A stretch of 14,581 nt of DNA, taken from Willaertia magna. Its lineage: Eukaryota > Heterolobosea > Eutetramitea > Acrasida > Naegleriidae. The notes beneath the pieces were generated by a model, which was not told the origin of the DNA, searched no databases, and saw nothing but the letters and a program-made list of their open reading frames with translations. This document shows, piece by piece, positions 6,650-14,581 of this stretch. Made by a program: the position numbers and the translations under genes. Positions within the stretch are counted from its first letter, which is position 1, and each line of letters starts with the position of its first letter. The stretch covers positions 1-14,581 of the forward strand of contig CADWAF010004331.1 of assembly GCA_902984215.1 (NCBI GenBank), read 5' to 3'.

Positions 6650-7481
6650 CTTATACGAATAGATTCTAAATATTGAACTCTTCCTTGATTTATAATATCT
6701 TCTTGAGTTTCAACTTTAACATCTTCTTCTTCAGTTGTTTGTTCTTCAACTTTATTTTCTTCTACTTTTTCTTCAGTCTTTGTTTCCTCAACGACTACAG
6801 GCTTAACTTCTTCAGTCTTTATTTCTTCTACAGGTTTAACTTCTTCAACTTTAACTTCTTCTACAGGCTTTGATTCTTCAACTGAAGCAGTTGTTGTTGA
6901 TGTAGAAGTTGATTGTTGTTTCTTTTCCTTTTTATCCTTTTTATCTTTCTTTGGTTGTTTGTTTTTAGATGAAGTATCCTTCTTCTTTTTATGTTTAGAA
7001 GATGTTAAAGGAAGAGCATCAACTTGAACTTTAGGAACGTTAGATTTTTGTTCAGACTTGTTAGTCTTTTTACTTTCCGATTCAATGGTAACTTCTTCTT
7101 TAACTTCTTCTACAACAGTTTCTACTACTTTTTCATCTTCAACTGTTGTTGGAATTACTGAAGATTGTCTTTCCTTCTTTTGTTGCTTCTTTAATTGAGA
7201 TTGTTTCTTCTCTTCTTCGAGCTCTGTATTTCATATAGGACCGTAAATTTTTCAAATAGAAAGTTTAATGTAAAAATTGGCGGGGGTGGTTGAACAAAGT
7301 GTTGAGAATGATCATTGTGTTTTGCATGTGAAAAAGTTCACAAGATGTAAAGCACAGCAATTAAAGAAGTTAAAATGAATATTTAAAGGCTAAAGAGAAA
7401 TAAAGATAACTTACCCTTTAAAATTTGGTCAATATCTTCATCCTTCTTCTTTTTGGATTGTTGTTGTTTAACTGAAACCAT
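6616..7481 (-). CDS. Lys/Glu-rich low-complexity protein, two exons
   Basis: This gene is easily missed because exon 2 has no methionine. Exon 1 (7481-7415) starts at an ATG and gives MVSVKQQQQSKKKKDEDIDQ and ILK plus one base, then donor GTAAGT. Joining to 7223 after ACAG gives a Glu codon and continues ELEEEKKQSQLKKQQKKERQ. Exon 2 runs to TAA at 6618-6616; total 224 residues. Lysine blocks near 100-140 (HKKKKD, KKDKKDKKEKK) look nucleolar or RNA-binding. Residues about 145-200 are degenerate repeats of KPVEEVK and KTEEVK. The tail IRIRKLYIYFYLYK is odd and lies in the A/T tract, so the true end may differ. The N-terminal KKKKDEDIDQIL recalls acidic/basic N-termini of translation factors such as eIF5B, but this is weak and no function is assigned. 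Confidence 0.65.
6790..6880 (-). repeat. Degenerate in-frame repeats coding for KPVEEVK/KTEEVK units
   Basis: On the plus strand the words ACTTCTTC and TCTACAGG(T/C)TT recur (around 6802, 6829 and 6862), coding for VKPVEE and related units on the minus strand. These charged repeats are probably a flexible, disordered region that grows and shrinks by slippage. Confidence 0.6.
7224..7414 (-). other. Intron of the Lys/Glu-rich gene (191 bp)
   Basis: On the minus strand it runs from GTAAGTTATC to GAAATACAG. It is about three times longer than the other two introns in the window and holds a C-rich patch (CAACCACCCCCGCC in minus sense). The reading frame needs it removed: the exons join in phase only after excision. 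Confidence 0.65.
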
Positions 7482-7934
7482 TTTGTTGTTGACAATATGA
7501 TAATTACGAGTAAATGTTACAATTTAATACAATTTTTTTTTGCAGATTTTACTTTTAAAAAATTTCACTCAAGTTGTTTGACAGCTCGATTGGCAAGACT
7601 TTTTGGGAAGAACTACAATGATTTTGGGCGATGGTTGCGTTTGATGGTTGCTATTGTTTACTTCATTTTGAGCCTTTGAATAATATCTAATTACCAATGT
7701 AGAACGTAGCATCAACTCATTACTTATTAATAACGCCATCAATTTATAACAATTCATGACAAAGACAAGAAGGTGTTGATTTTCTTTGAAATGTTTAAAT
7801 ACCATCAAACCATCAAGAAGAGGTCATTGTGTGGATATCAATCAGGTTCATATCCAACTTGAATGGTGCACTCTTTGTGAACTCGTTCAAAATGTACTTT
7901 ACAAATATTTATTTTGCTACCAGCGCTTATTTAC
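7482..7934. other. Intergenic region between two minus-strand genes
   Basis: This 453-base stretch separates the 3' end of the methyltransferase from the 5' end of the Lys/Glu-rich gene. Opposed open frames of 60-80 codons lie here, but they start at non-ATG codons or lack protein-like composition, so I do not call a gene. It presumably contains the methyltransferase 3' UTR and the promoter of the downstream gene. Confidence 0.4.
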
Positions 7935-8727
7935 TTATTGAGTTGTTGAAAAATCTTCTGTTGTTTTATCTATTGTTGTATTTTCTTTCTTATTGCCAAG
8001 ATAGTGAAGATAAAACACTCTAATTGCATCACATTGCCAGAATGGATCTAACCATTCTTTTGGTACTTGTTCTACTTTATAAGTTTCTTGAATAAAAGGA
8101 AAGAAGCTTAAATCTTTTTGACTTCTTTTCTCATGAGCTATTATAACTTGACCTTTAGTATTATTTAATTGTTCATTTAATGCTTTTGCTAAAGGTAACC
8201 ACATTTCTTTAGATTCATAAATTACATCACAACCAATTATAAAATCATATTCTGTATTATCAACAATTTCATTTGGTTCACCCCAAAGATATTCAAAAAC
8301 TTTATATTGATCTTTATCAATATCAACTTTAGGTAATTCACCACTTGTTGTACAATTTAAAAATATATTCTTTTCAATTAGTGGTATTAATTCTTTCTTA
8401 TCTGTAAAGTGAACAATTGCTCCTTGTGTTAATAAAACAATTCCTATTATTCCGGTACCAGTTCCTAATTCTATTAATGATTGTTTTTTAATCAGTGTTA
8501 TTATCATTATTAGCTTTTAAAAAATATTTACCTAATACTTTCTTTCCTTTAAAAAATCCTTCTGGAAAAACTCTTGTATTCTCAAAATATTTTGCTAAAA
8601 CTAATGCTGAATCCCATACCATTGCACCTGCTTCTTTATTAACAATTCCGAGATCTTGATCAATATAAATGGTTCTATCGAAACTTTCAACTTTACGAAC
8701 TAATCCTCCAATATTATCATTAGACAT
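7935..8727 (-). CDS. METTL21-type protein lysine methyltransferase, two exons
   Basis: Exon 1 is 8727-8532 and exon 2 is 8470-7935, giving 243 residues. Splicing restores KKVLELGTGTGIIGI, the SAM-binding motif I, exactly across the junction (Glu66 codon split G|AA). The N-terminal part has GAMVWDSALVLAKYFEN (34-50), with the Trp-centred helix typical of METTL21-like enzymes. FTDKKE near 88 follows motif I, WGEPNE lies near 128, and DVIY (147-150) is the D-x-x-Y motif of family 16 methyltransferases. These enzymes move a methyl group from S-adenosylmethionine to lysines of chaperones, elongation factors or similar proteins; the substrate here cannot be told. About 240 residues is normal for the family. 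The gene follows NEDD1 on the same strand at a distance of 73 bases. Confidence 0.9.
8471..8531 (-). other. Intron of the methyltransferase gene (61 bp)
   Basis: On the minus strand it runs from GTAAATATTT to CATTAATAG. Its removal rebuilds the ELGTGTG motif. It shares ATCATTAATA with the NEDD1 intron, which may include a branch-point-like ATTAAT. Confidence 0.9.
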
Positions 8728-8800
8728 TTTTTTTAAATTATCTAAAAAAATCTTTACAATGTTATAAGCTTAATAATGAATGTTAAATTGATAATAATTA

Positions 8801-11116
8801 TTATATCAAATTTTTTAATAGTTTATTCTCTTCTCTTAATTCTTTAACTTCTTCAGTTAGTGATTGTATTTGTTTAGATAATTGTTCAATTAGTGAATAA
8901 GTTTGTTCTTGTTGCATGTGAAATTGTCTTAAAATATCAACGTGCATATTTGTAATATCTTGATGTAAACATTCTTGAATTGTAATCATTGAATCCTTAA
9001 TAGATTCATTAAATCCTTTCATTTGTTCTTCATTCATAAGCATTGTATTTTGTCGTTGTTGTTGAGTTGTTGTAGTACCATTATTATTATTGTTGTTATT
9101 ATTTTCTATATTATTATTTGCCATTAAACGTAAAGCTTGTGGATTTGTGGCAGAAATGGTTGTTGTAGAGCTAGGAGCTCCAATTGATAAAATTGGAGAA
9201 AGTGGTGGAGAAATTAGTTTAGTACTAGCACTACTACTTCCTTCTTCTCTTTGTTGTTGTATTAATTGACTATCTTCTTCTTCCATTCTTTCACTATTTA
9301 ATTGTTGTTTATTTTGCTTTTTATTAAATTGATTAAATGAAATTGTAGAACTAATTGGAGATCTAGTGTCATTACTAACACTAGTAGTATCTTCTAAACC
9401 AAAGAAATTTAAGTTATTTTCATCATTTGTTGTTTGAATATTTAAGTTTGAACCAACAATTTCATTTCCAATTTTTTGTTTTTTTGATGCAGTTGGTGAA
9501 AATAAAGCCATATCGTCCTGTACACTAGGTTTAAAAGTATTAAAATTGTTATACATTGATAATCTATTGTTATCTAATGAACTGGTTGTTGTTGTTGATA
9601 ATTGTTTTGTTGTAATTGGTTCAAACGTTTTAAAATTTCCAATTGGTTTTAAATTTTCATTTTGTTGTAAAAGAACTTGTTTTTTTAAATCTTCAACACT
9701 TGGTAAATTTTCAATAGATTTTAAACTATTGTTGTCACTATAATTATTTCTGATGGGAGAAAATAAATTATCATTATTATTATTAATTGTAGTAATAACT
9801 TTCTTTGGTGGAGTAAATGATGAATTCGTTGATGTAATTTCTGAAGTAGACACTGGACTTGTAGATGATGTCAGTTTTGATTTCTGAAGCGTACTATTTC
9901 CTTCCAATATACTATTAAATGTATTTGTCGTTACTGTACCAGTTGTAGATGAAAAATTATTTACAATATTATTATTATTCCCAACAATAGCATTACTATT
10001 GTTATTATTACTAGATTTCTTCTTCTTCTTTTCAAATGATTGAAAAACCATCGTTCTTAACATTCCCCTTTCTACAGGAATTTCAAAAATTGGTAAAGTT
10101 GATTTCCTTAAATCAAATAAAACTACATATCCATTAGAAGTACCTACAGCCATAACTGAACCATTTTCTAAATAAGATAAACATGTAATTGGATAATTTA
10201 TCTTAATTTCTTCAACAATTTTCTTTTCCTTAATATCATAAAAAAATATATTTTTATCTAAACCTGCAGATGCAAGTAATGCAGAATTTTGTTTTGAGAA
10301 ATGTACACATGTACATGGTGCTGAATGTTGATTTAAAAATGTAAAATATTGTTTCCCTGTTGTAGTATCCCAAACAATTACGCTGCCATCATCTGAAGCT
10401 GAAACTAATAAATTTTTATAAAATGGTGAATATTCAATATATTTAATAGCTGACACTGTTGTAATATTTGTTGGTAAAATTAATTTAGAGGAAAGCGTAT
10501 TTGTTTGTATATTATGTATTAATATACATCCACTTGCATCTGAACTAGCTACATATTGTTCACCCTCACTAAATGTGACACATGTAATATTATCTAAATG
10601 TCCCTTAAATGTTTGGATAACTTCCTTTTTCTTTAAATCCCAAATTTTTACTAATTTTTCATCACCACCAGTACAAAGTAATCTTGAAGAAGTACTTATT
10701 GAAACAGAATTTAACATTTCTTTAGAATTTAATTTACCTAAATGTTCACCATTTGCTAAATTCATTGAAATGTAACCATCTTCACTACAACTAATTAATA
10801 CCTTATCTGGAAAGAATTTTTTAAAAATTTAGAGTTTTATTAATGATTTTTTTAAAAACTTACTATTATGATTCCATTTTACATTATTTATAGGCTTTGT
10901 ATGTGGGTAGATAGTATTATATGGTGTTAGTTTGTTATCAATTGTTGAAAATGTTAAAAAAGAAATTTGTTCCGATCCACCAACTGCTAATGTATAAGAT
11001 AAAGTAGAATTAGTATTGTTATTATTTAAATTATTATTATTGGCATTGTTACTGGAAGAAGTAGATGGAGGTCGTGATTTCAGTGAAGAAGGCTGCAAGG
11101 GCGAGTTGTTTTTCAT
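8801..11116 (-). CDS. NEDD1: NEDD1 homologue (WD40 gamma-tubulin recruitment factor), two exons
   Basis: Exon 1 is 11116-10864 and exon 2 is 10806-8801, giving 752 residues (human NEDD1 has about 660). The splice rebuilds WNHNNKVLISCSEDGYIS across the join. After a Ser/Pro/Asn-rich N-terminus, WD40 blades span about 30-335, with KIWDL, VIVWDTTTGK and FFYDIK as blade ends. Residues 340-685 are an Asn/Ser/Thr/Gln-rich, probably disordered linker with Ser-Pro sites (SPPLSP) that could take CDK-type phosphorylation. The last 64 residues (IQECLHQDITNMHVDILRQF, then KELREENKLLKNLI) form the conserved C-terminal helix that in known NEDD1 binds the gamma-tubulin ring complex. The protein should bring gamma-tubulin to spindle poles or basal bodies. 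The gene lies tandem with the methyltransferase. Confidence 0.92.
10807..10863 (-). other. Intron of the NEDD1 gene (57 bp)
   Basis: On the minus strand it runs from GTAAGTTTTT to TTCTTTCCAG, with consensus donor and acceptor and a short pyrimidine tract. Splicing joins A|AT as Asn85 and keeps the WD40 reading frame. Confidence 0.92.
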
Positions 11117-11467
11117 TTTTTTTTTGGAGGGAAACTGTTTTACAATTTAAAAGAAATTAAACTCTTCCAGCGCAAGAAAAATTGTAGCTACAATTTCATT
11201 GAGAAAAGTCTGTTCAAGGTTTAGGTTTGAGTTTGCATGAATTTAAATTAATTTTATTATACCTGGTACATTTGTGTTACAGTATTTTGTAAAGAGAAAT
11301 TGGAGCTCCTTACTTTTTTTAAAACTACTTTCCAAATAGAGGAAACGACATTATTTTACCATAAATAATTGTGTATTCCTCCATTGTGAATTACTTGACA
11401 AAATAAATTTTTAGTGATTTCCATTTATATTAAATAAATTGTTACCACTCCATTCAAGTGCACTGCT
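11117..11467. other. Intergenic region upstream of NEDD1
   Basis: 351 bases lie between the stop of the four-TM gene and the NEDD1 start, both on the minus strand. It is A/T-rich with no ORF, RNA gene or clear repeat. It presumably carries the four-TM 3' UTR and the NEDD1 promoter. Confidence 0.4.
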
Positions 11468-12070
11468 TTATCCTTGTTGATGCGCTACTGTTGTTTGTTC
11501 TTCTTCTTTCATTACATGATAAGAAGAAGGTAAAGGAGAGAAGGCATACAATGAGGCATGAATGGCATTAGCAATCGAAAGAATTGGAACAATTATTCCA
11601 ATAATAATTGACAAAATTACAACATTCTTCATGAAAGGATTTGAATCTTCTGTTTGAACTCTTAAACCCATTAATGAAAGCAAAGTTTGCATTAAACCTG
11701 ATGCAATTGTCATACCTATTGTTAAAAAGTAATTAATTAGAAATACCTTTTCATTCTTTGTAAATCTATTGTATTCAAAATTTGTTCTTTGTTTTAAATT
11801 TCCAATAACTATTAGTAGAGTACCTAAAACAAGGCTACTTAATTCAGAAGATAATAAAACTAAAATACTCATATAATATTCGTAAGGAAATATTATAGCC
11901 TTTGTATTATTTGCATCTTGATCTTTCTTTTCTTCCAAGGCTTTATTAGTCTCTATAAAAGAATTAGTTACGGCTACATTTAAGAGTAAGAATGTAATTA
12001 TTATTAAACTAGACTTTATCAATCCTGAAGCAAAGGCTATCCAACCTGTAATCTTAACTTTATCTGTCAT
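11468..12070 (-). CDS. Four-transmembrane protein of unknown function
   Basis: The product has 200 residues from the ATG at 12070 and needs no intron. Four hydrophobic segments are visible: about 9-33, 67-92, 108-135 and 147-176. A charged loop with NKALEEKKDQDANN and an NNT glycosylation site lies between the first two, a short basic loop (KQRTNFEYNRFTKNEK) between the second and third, and a short polar loop between the third and fourth. The C-terminal tail is short, acidic and Gln-rich, with EEEQT. The layout resembles tetraspanin-like or claudin-like four-helix proteins, but the CCG motif of tetraspanins is absent and no family is recognised. If both ends are cytosolic the NNT loop would be outside the cell or in a lumen. 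A perfect 16-bp palindrome lies 84 bases upstream of the start. Confidence 0.7.
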   Translation of the reverse strand: MTDKVKITGWIAFASGLIKSSLIIITFLLLNVAVTNSFIETNKALEEKKDQDANNTKAIIFPYEYYMSILVLLSSELSSLVLGTLLIVIGNLKQRTNFEYNRFTKNEKVFLINYFLTIGMTIASGLMQTLLSLMGLRVQTEDSNPFMKNVVILSIIIGIIVPILSIANAIHASLYAFSPLPSSYHVMKEEEQTTVAHQQG

Positions 12071-13441
12071 CTCTACGTTATCTCTATTTTTATTGAACTG
12101 GGTTTGTTTTTGTTTTTTTTTGCTAATTGATTTTCTATGTTTTTCGAGTTTTTGTCCTTTCGAAAGGACGTTTGTTTTCTACAGTGCGTTTTGAGGCTTT
12201 TTTACTTATTGTTGTAACATCAATGTTTGGATACAAAACTTAATAGTCAATTAAAAGAAATAAATATAATTGATGTCATGATTACTGACACGTCCAAAAG
12301 AACGTTTGTGTATGTTTCTTAAAAAAGGAATCCCTTCAGATCGTAATTAAACCAAAAGCTTCAAGTACAGCTATTCATCAAACCAATGTTTTTATTGCGT
12401 AATTTCTTTTAGTTGTGTTTTGCTTGCAAAGCAGTGTATAAAATTGCTTTTCCTCAAAACGTTGGAAAGCAAGTTGGCGCCAGAAAATTCTTCAAAACAA
12501 AAAATGACTTGAAACGCTTAAAATTGTTGTTTGGATAACATTTTTCTAGTTTTTGAATATTCTCTTTAAATGTAGAAAGAAGGAATGAACTTTTTATGAG
12601 TGTCCGGTGTTGTTCTTTTCATAAATGTAACTACCTTATAATTATTTAAATAAAATTATTTATGTATAATGAAACTCTAGATGAAGTAAATTGAAAATTA
12701 TTACTTTTGGATATTCTTACTATTAAATAACATTATACAATGCATAAATTTATTAATATTATTAGAAAGTAATTGTCTTTAATTAATTATTTTAAAATTA
12801 TCAAAGAAGAAATAAGAAAGCGTTATCACAAATCCATTTCACCAATTTAATTGGTGGACTTGAACAAAAAATCTCTAAAAGGAATTCTAAAACATTTTCG
12901 GTTTTACTATTTCACTCTAAATTTATAGGGAATTGCACTTGTAAATTATCAGTTAGTGCTTTATTTAACGTAATTCTCTTTCTTTTTTTTGAAAAAATAT
13001 CAATTCTGTAAAAAGATCAAAAAAGAAAAAATAAGTCTTTGTGAGGAAAACAAAAACTACTAAAAATTGATAAAAAATTTATTTGGCTCTATGGTATTCA
13101 ACATCGCAAAATATAAATTAGATCGTCATTGCCATTTTAACAAAATGAGTAACTGCAAAAACAATTAAAAACATACAAAACCAACTGACAAAAACCGTTC
13201 CGTATATTCTTTTATGGCATTGAATTGTGTTAAAAGGAAACAGAAGAAAAAAACATATACAGAAAAAATCATAAAAAAATAAAACAACTCGAAAGGCTTT
13301 GCTTTTGAAATAAATCCTTTTGTAATTATTTTTTGAAAACTAACAAACCTTTTTGCCAAAGGCTGCTTAAGTTAAAATCAAACTAACAATTATCCAATTT
13401 TGTTAACAAACTATCTAGCTATTTATTAAAAACGTTTGCAA
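12071..13441. other. 1.37-kb gene-poor spacer between divergent genes
   Basis: No convincing coding region was found; frames of up to 64 codons here lack an ATG near their start or are Phe-rich by composition. Visible items are a 16-bp palindrome at 12154-12169, a 7-bp hairpin CACCAAT-TTA-ATTGGTG at 12840-12856 and several A/T-rich runs. No tRNA-like T-loop or cloverleaf was recognised. It probably holds two promoters and long leaders; a non-coding RNA cannot be excluded. Confidence 0.45.
12154..12169. promoter_or_regulatory. 16-bp perfect palindrome upstream of the four-TM gene
   Basis: GTCCTTTCGAAAGGAC is fully self-complementary and GC-richer than its surroundings. It ends 84 bases upstream of the four-TM start codon, a sensible place for a site bound by a dimeric transcription factor. 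No known factor is recognised. Confidence 0.55.
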
Positions 13442-14554
13442 ATGATGCTATCAACAACCTCCTTTCCAAGTAATAATCCAAATACTGGCAACAATAATAG
13501 TACTGGCAATAACACCACCACTATGAGATCAACTAATACCACTAACAAGGCTACAATAAAGAGTAGTAACAACAACAATAACTCTACTTATAAGTTCACA
13601 ATGTATGATGGAAGTAAATTCAATAAGAAAACTAAGAACGCTACTTCCACAACAATAAAGACTAATAATAATGCTCAAGCACAAATGACAAGTAAATGGT
13701 CAACTATTAATAATAATGCTCTACCTAAGGAAAGTAATAACAAAAGTAATAACAATGCAAGCAGTAACAATAATGCATTATTTCATTCTACAATGATGGT
13801 TAACACAACATCAATAATGAATCCAAATATTAGTTCAAATCAATTTATTCAACAACCTTCCCCTAATGTTGTTGGTCAATTATCTCCAACTGCTACAACG
13901 ATATGTCAAATTCAACCACCTCAACAATATCAACAAAGAAATGAAACCAATATAGTTAATAATAATCAATATAATAATTATAATAATAATCCAATGTATT
14001 TCAATAACAATGTAAATAATAATAGTCATCCTTCCTCAATAATACAAAGTAATAATAATAACAATGGCATTGGTATACCCCAACAATTAAATATTTCATT
14101 TAATCAATACATACCAAATACCGTTAATGGTGGTAATGGTCAAAAATCTGTTAAGTTTTATAATTATGAACCAAATAAGATAAATAAACAACATAAAACG
14201 CAAAAGAAACAACAAAAACAATTTGGTAGAATGCAACCTTATGAGAAGGTAATTTTAAGTAATCCATTAGATGGCACTAATAATATTGCTGCTACTGTTA
14301 ATAACAATAATTTAAAAGTAATTAATAATCATGGTCATGAGGTAAATAGTAATAATGGCAGTAGTGTAACGAGTAGTAGTCATGGAAGTATAGGTGAAGA
14401 AGAAAAGGTAATGCTGGCTGCTATGATTAATAGTAACAACAGTAGGATAACAAATTCTGCTTCTCCAACATCTTCTGTAGTGACGGATAACTCTGCTTCA
14501 ACGCTGGTTAGAAAGCCAAGAACATCTATTTCAATAAAAGAATTATTAAACTAA
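13442..14554 (+). CDS. Asn/Thr/Ser-rich low-complexity protein with conserved-looking C-terminal tail
   Basis: The product has 370 residues from ATG-ATG at 13442; an upstream in-frame TTG at 13436 is not needed. Most of the protein is Asn, Thr, Ser and Gln in runs coded by mixed AAT and AAC, so it is probably disordered. Two parts look different. Residues 235-270 are basic and aromatic (KSVKFYNYEPNKINKQHK, then QFGRMQPYEKV), and the end is VRKPRTSISIKELLN. Short S-I-x-x-L-L-N tails of this kind remind me of peptide motifs in some transcriptional regulators, but this is from memory and weak. No domain is recognised. Possible roles are a nuclear regulator or an RNA-granule protein, as inference. 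The stop at 14552-14554 is followed by only 27 bases of window. Confidence 0.6.
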   Translation: MMLSTTSFPSNNPNTGNNNSTGNNTTTMRSTNTTNKATIKSSNNNNNSTYKFTMYDGSKFNKKTKNATSTTIKTNNNAQAQMTSKWSTINNNALPKESNNKSNNNASSNNNALFHSTMMVNTTSIMNPNISSNQFIQQPSPNVVGQLSPTATTICQIQPPQQYQQRNETNIVNNNQYNNYNNNPMYFNNNVNNNSHPSSIIQSNNNNNGIGIPQQLNISFNQYIPNTVNGGNGQKSVKFYNYEPNKINKQHKTQKKQQKQFGRMQPYEKVILSNPLDGTNNIAATVNNNNLKVINNHGHEVNSNNGSSVTSSSHGSIGEEEKVMLAAMINSNNSRITNSASPTSSVVTDNSASTLVRKPRTSISIKELLN

Positions 14555-14581
14555 AATTTTACATCCTATTTATTGTGTTGT

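Noticed and set aside
6673..6873. Plus-strand Phe-rich 66-codon frame
   Set aside because: It is the reverse-strand shadow of the Glu/Lys repeat codons of the Lys/Glu-rich gene.
7497..7808. Opposed 60- and 79-codon frames in the spacer
   Set aside because: They overlap each other, one starts at a non-ATG codon, and neither resembles a protein family or shows splice context.
7829..8023. Plus-strand 64-codon hydrophobic frame
   Set aside because: It starts at a non-ATG codon and runs into the 3' end of the methyltransferase gene on the other strand; hydrophobicity follows from T-rich codons.
9546..10775. Plus-strand 65-66 codon frames within NEDD1
   Set aside because: They are antisense shadows of a well-supported gene.
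12410..12520. Plus-strand frame reading KLLFLKTLESKLAPENSSKQ
   Set aside because: It looks protein-like for about 30 codons but has no ATG upstream, ends quickly, and has only a weak acceptor context; too little for a gene call.
13165..13359. Minus-strand 64-codon Phe-rich frame near the N-rich gene
   Set aside because: It begins at a TTG, has its first ATG deep inside, and its composition is what A/T-rich spacer gives by chance.
12071..13441. tRNA or other classical RNA gene in the long spacer
   Set aside because: Scanning by eye found no GGTTCRANNCC-like T-loop with matching acceptor stems; a dedicated tRNA or covariance-model scan would decide.

Overview
The window is nuclear DNA from an AT-rich, unicellular eukaryote. 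Three genes carry short GT-AG introns (57, 61 and 191 bp). Coding regions are full of Asn, Gln and Ser/Thr runs, genes are compact on both strands, and AATAAA signals follow several stop codons. A NEDD1 homologue and a METTL21-type methyltransferase confirm a eukaryote. Intergenic DNA keeps a fair share of G and C, less extreme than in Dictyostelium. Together with the tiny introns this makes a heterolobosean amoeba (Naegleria/Willaertia type) my preferred guess, with a dictyostelid-like amoebozoan as the alternative. The assignment is an inference. No viral hallmark, transposase, rRNA, tRNA or CRISPR array was seen.

Layout. At 8-165 (minus) lies a probable first exon of a gene that leaves the window on the left. 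Two extremely AT-rich plus-strand genes follow: an F-box/ankyrin-like protein (571-2580) and a membrane-anchored coiled-coil/LRR-like protein (2759-3961). Next is a tiny secreted-peptide gene (4288-4464, plus), with four cysteines in a CxxxC...CxC layout, and then a SAM-domain-like protein (5509-4652, minus). The 5510-5906 spacer holds a three-armed foldback element; after it comes a plus-strand open frame with no ATG (5847-6329). A 232-base C-free tract separates that frame from a convergent Lys/Glu-rich gene (7481-6616, minus, two exons).

The right half holds a minus-strand series: a METTL21-like methyltransferase (8727-7935, two exons), a NEDD1 homologue (11116-8801, two exons) and a four-TM protein (12070-11468). 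A 1.37-kb gene-poor spacer follows, then an Asn/Thr/Ser-rich plus-strand protein (13442-14554).

The genes do not form a pathway or operon; they look like ordinary neighbours in a compact protist genome. Biochemical roles can be stated with confidence only for NEDD1 (gamma-tubulin recruitment to microtubule-organising centres) and, at family level, for the methyltransferase. The best candidates for something undescribed are the small cysteine peptide with its palindromic 3' region, the foldback element beside the ATG-less ORF, and the F-box protein with a C-terminal Cys/His cluster.
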